From: Candidatus Saccharimonadota bacterium
GTDB lineage: Bacteria > Patescibacteriota > Saccharimonadia > Saccharimonadales > EFPC-124
Reading direction: 5' to 3'
NCBI GenBank assembly: GCA_016880595.1
Contig: JAEHDC010000036.1
Span: 1-16,640 of the forward strand
DNA length: 16,640 nucleotides
Below the pieces are notes generated by a model. The model was not told where the DNA came from. It made no database searches and was given only the letters and a program-made list of their open reading frames with translations. Each line of letters begins with the position of its first letter. Position 1 is the first letter of the stretch. Below are positions 14,234 to 16,640 of this stretch, piece by piece. Both the position numbers and the translations under genes were made by a program.

Positions 14234-15598
14234 ATGATTAGCCAATATGCAAAATTCATTTTTGAGTCTTATATTTTTGATGAGCAAAAAAGGCAGATTT
14301 TACTCAACTACTCTTTTGATGACAAGCTTCATTTTACAGAAACAATTAATTTAGAGGAGGGTACGCCACTAAAAAATGCACGCTCAGCCGATGTGCAGCG
14401 CGCAATTTTTGCTCTTCATTTAGCTGGCGGAATCAGCTATTACAAGGCGTTTGCGCCTCGTCAAATTGAGGTACGCAGCGGCCAACTTTCGACAGAACAG
14501 GCAATTTTTTGGAATAACTTTTACACAAAGGGTTTGGGGGAATATTTTTACAAAAACAAAATTGACTTTCGCGGCTTAATAAATTTTTCATCTGCCAGAA
14601 CTGATCTTCCCAAGCTTGGTGAGTCACCAAAAAATCAGCCTCAAAACGCCTTAGTGCCATTTGGCGGCGGCAAAGATTCCCAGGTTACGGTAGAAATTCT
14701 TCGTCGACATCAGATTAAAATGACTTTATTTAGGATGCAACCACATCCATTCATCACACAGCTTGCCGAGCTAAACGATCTTCCGCTCACATCTGTAAAA
14801 CGTACTTTAGATGCAAAACTTTTTGATCTAAATGCTCAAGGCGCATTTAATGGCCACGTCCCCATCACCGGATATGTTACATTTTTAGCAATAATTTTGG
14901 CTTTACTTAATGGGCAAGATAGTGTATTTTTTAGCAATGAACGTAGCTCCGATTACGGTAATGTTGACTACCTGGGCATGTCAGTCAACCACCAATGGAG
15001 CAAAAGTATGGAGGCCGAACGCATGCTGGCCAACTACATCAATCTGTTCATAACTAAAAAAGTGCAATATCACAACGTTTTGCGGCCGTTAAGTGAGCTG
15101 GCTATTGCGCAACTATTTTGCCGCCAACCAAAATATTTTATGCACATTACCAGCTGCAATCGTAATTGGCTATGGAACAATCAAGATCAAAGCCAGCACA
15201 GTGGTCGCTGGTGTGGAAAATGCGAAAAATGCGCCTTTGTTTTTGCGTTATTTGCTGCTTTTTTGACATTACCAAAAGTTATTGAGATATTTGGCAAAAA
15301 CCTTTTTAACGACGATTCCCTACTGCCATTTTATCGTCAACTCTGGGGGGCAGAAAGCTTTAAGCCTTTTGAATGCGTTGGTACACCAGAAGAAATGCAG
15401 GCTGCGCTTTATCTAGCAATCAAGCGCAACAAAGAAACTGCACAGACCGTTATTGGCAAGGAATTTGTTTCCCAAATGTTGCCAAATATTTTTAATCCGT
15501 GCAAACTCGTAAAAAACGTTTTAACGCCAAATTTATCCGGCGTTTCGCCTTTTGTTACTAGCATAATTAAGCAGGAAAATATACATGAAGATTTCTGA
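14234..15598 (+). CDS. murL: UDP-N-acetyl-alpha-D-muramoyl-L-alanyl-L-glutamate epimerase MurL
   Basis: MurL converts the terminal L-Glu of UDP-MurNAc-L-Ala-L-Glu to D-Glu in an ATP-dependent reaction, as established in Xanthomonas oryzae. The 454 residues match the family length. Recognisable features are a PP-loop-like 'VPFGGGKDS' (141-149), 'FFSNERSS' (232-239), 'VNHQWSKSMEAE' (251-262), 'LRPLSELAIAQLF' (283-295) and a cysteine cluster 'WCGKCEKCAF' (326-335). The assignment is from remembered family patterns and is reinforced by the next gene, a MurD2-type ligase overlapping by 14 bases. No Shine-Dalgarno; a TATACT box lies 7 bases before the ATG. It stands in for glutamate racemase (MurI) in D-Glu supply. 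The stop codon is TGA. Confidence 0.88.
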   Translation: MISQYAKFIFESYIFDEQKRQILLNYSFDDKLHFTETINLEEGTPLKNARSADVQRAIFALHLAGGISYYKAFAPRQIEVRSGQLSTEQAIFWNNFYTKGLGEYFYKNKIDFRGLINFSSARTDLPKLGESPKNQPQNALVPFGGGKDSQVTVEILRRHQIKMTLFRMQPHPFITQLAELNDLPLTSVKRTLDAKLFDLNAQGAFNGHVPITGYVTFLAIILALLNGQDSVFFSNERSSDYGNVDYLGMSVNHQWSKSMEAERMLANYINLFITKKVQYHNVLRPLSELAIAQLFCRQPKYFMHITSCNRNWLWNNQDQSQHSGRWCGKCEKCAFVFALFAAFLTLPKVIEIFGKNLFNDDSLLPFYRQLWGAESFKPFECVGTPEEMQAALYLAIKRNKETAQTVIGKEFVSQMLPNIFNPCKLVKNVLTPNLSGVSPFVTSIIKQENIHEDF

Positions 15599-16640
15599 TC
15601 TTAACGGAAAAAAAATTTGTATCGTGGGTTTTGCGCGCGAAGGTGAAGCCATGCAGCGAGCACTAAACGCCTATGCGCCGGACGCAAAAATCACCATTGC
15701 AGACCGAAATGAAAATATTCAATTTCAGGATGCCGAAGCCCAGCTTGGCAAGGGCTATCTGTATGATTTGGCGCGATTTGATGTAATAATTCGCAGCTCT
15801 GGCGTCCCAGATTTGCCCGAGCTAAACGCCGTTAGAGACAGGACTACAGATGGCGCCCGCATCTTCTTTGACTCCATAGCTAACACTGGCGTGCGAACCA
15901 TCGGCGTCACTGGTAGCAAGGGCAAGAGTACTACCGCCAATTTAATTTACCACGCACTAAAAGCTGCCAACCCGCAAACTTTTTTGATGGGTAATATCGG
16001 TCTGCCGATGATAGATTTTCTTGCTGAGGCAAAAGCTGGCGCAACTTTTGTTGTTGAGCTTAGTAGCTATATGCTCGAGCATCTTAATCACAGCCCAAAT
16101 ATTGCAGTCGTAACCAGCTTTTTCCCTGAACACCTTGATCGCCACGGCTCGATTGCAAACTATTGGAGTTCCAAAAAAAATATTGCCAAACACCAATCTG
16201 TTAATGATGCCATTTTTTACAATTCTTTTTACCCTGAGTGCAAAGAAATCGCATATTCCAGCCCCGGTCAATCCATTCCTTACATTCCCGCAGATTTTCC
16301 ATTACCAATAGAAAAGACTAAACTAAGAGGCGCTCACAATCTGAGCAACTTAGCAGCAGCTTACAAAGTTGCCCAATACTGCAATATACCAGATGAAATT
16401 TCTATAAAAGCTCTACAGGAAACCGAAGGTTTGCCATACCGATTGCGGTCAATCGGCATTATTGACGGTATCGAATGGATTGAGGATAGTCTGGCGACCG
16501 CCCCAGAGGCCACTCTTTTTGCGCTCGAAACTCTTGGCGATGAGGTTGACACGCTAATAACTGGCGGCCTCGACCGCGGCTGCTATGATTTTGCCTCTCT
16601 CGGCCGTCACATTGCAAAATCAAAAATTCGCAATATTGTA
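15585..16640 (+). CDS. murD2: UDP-N-acetylmuramoyl-L-alanine--L-glutamate ligase MurD2 (partial)
   Basis: This Mur ligase is cut by the window end after 352 residues. An N-terminal Rossmann-like domain (about 8-100) precedes the ATPase domain with P-loop 'GVTGSKGKST' (107-116), 'ELSSYMLE' (158-165), 'EHLDRH' (182-187) and the candidate carbamylated lysine in 'SSKKNI' (K197/K198). 'GAHNLSNLAAA' is at 249-259. The C-terminal domain shows 'WIEDSLATAPEAT' (298-310) where canonical MurD has 'INDSKATN', and 'GGLDRG' (327-332) in place of GGDGK-type sequence. This variant belongs to MurD2, which adds L-Glu instead of D-Glu. AGGA at 15573-15576 is a Shine-Dalgarno eight bases before the ATG, inside murL. 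Canonical MurD is the alternative reading, made unlikely by the pairing and motif. Confidence 0.88.
   Translation, partial: MKISDLNGKKICIVGFAREGEAMQRALNAYAPDAKITIADRNENIQFQDAEAQLGKGYLYDLARFDVIIRSSGVPDLPELNAVRDRTTDGARIFFDSIANTGVRTIGVTGSKGKSTTANLIYHALKAANPQTFLMGNIGLPMIDFLAEAKAGATFVVELSSYMLEHLNHSPNIAVVTSFFPEHLDRHGSIANYWSSKKNIAKHQSVNDAIFYNSFYPECKEIAYSSPGQSIPYIPADFPLPIEKTKLRGAHNLSNLAAAYKVAQYCNIPDEISIKALQETEGLPYRLRSIGIIDGIEWIEDSLATAPEATLFALETLGDEVDTLITGGLDRGCYDFASLGRHIAKSKIRNIV

Noticed and set aside
14433..14660. 75-codon minus-strand frame inside murL
   Set aside because: It is opposite well-conserved MurL sequence and has no supporting signals.
1..16640. CRISPR array, insertion sequence, prophage or defence island
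   Set aside because: No regularly spaced repeats, transposase, integrase, terminal inverted repeats or defence genes are visible; the content is house-keeping.

Overview
The window looks like a compact bacterial chromosome segment, most likely from the Candidate Phyla Radiation (Patescibacteria, perhaps Saccharibacteria). The reasons are small proteins, overlapping or abutting genes, spacers of tens of bases, and cut-down versions of house-keeping families. The lineage is inference, because no 16S rRNA or other phylogenetic marker was compared. Genes end in TAA, TAG and TGA, and a complete RF2 is encoded, so the standard bacterial code applies and UGA is not reassigned to glycine. I see no mobile element, CRISPR array, tRNA or rRNA.

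Layout. 1-6978 is all on the minus strand: a gene for a conserved LPG-synthase/flippase-type membrane protein, xseA, xseB and a membrane-anchored lysine-methyltransferase-like gene (6978 to 4140). Next come a membrane-anchored exported protein, a sensorless histidine kinase, a single-domain response regulator and recO (4119 to 1622), then glyQS and a small PH-like gene cut by the window edge. 7031-8507 is on the plus strand: a THUMP/TRM11-type RNA methyltransferase gene followed by rpmA, closed by a strong bidirectional hairpin terminator. 8559-14171 is on the minus strand: prfB, ftsE, ftsX, a coiled-coil/CHAP peptidoglycan hydrolase, a CtpA-type protease and a second lone receiver gene. 14234-16640 is on the plus strand: murL and murD2, the latter cut by the window end.

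How the genes fit together. ftsE-ftsX-CHAP hydrolase-ctpA looks like a cell-separation module, in which an ABC-type transducer activates a periplasmic hydrolase and a processing protease sits next door. murL-murD2 is the alternative route for putting D-glutamate into peptidoglycan: MurD2 adds L-Glu to UDP-MurNAc-L-Ala and MurL then epimerises it. The exported protein, kinase and receiver may form a split signalling system.

The most striking non-coding pattern is promoter architecture. At eight starts that appear to open transcription units, a TATAAT-like hexamer lies 6-8 bases before the start codon, which predicts leaderless mRNAs. Several downstream genes instead carry Shine-Dalgarno sequences. 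Other notable points are a FAM173/ATPSCKMT-like methyltransferase, a TRM11-like enzyme without the DPPY motif, and a kinase with a degenerate G1 box.
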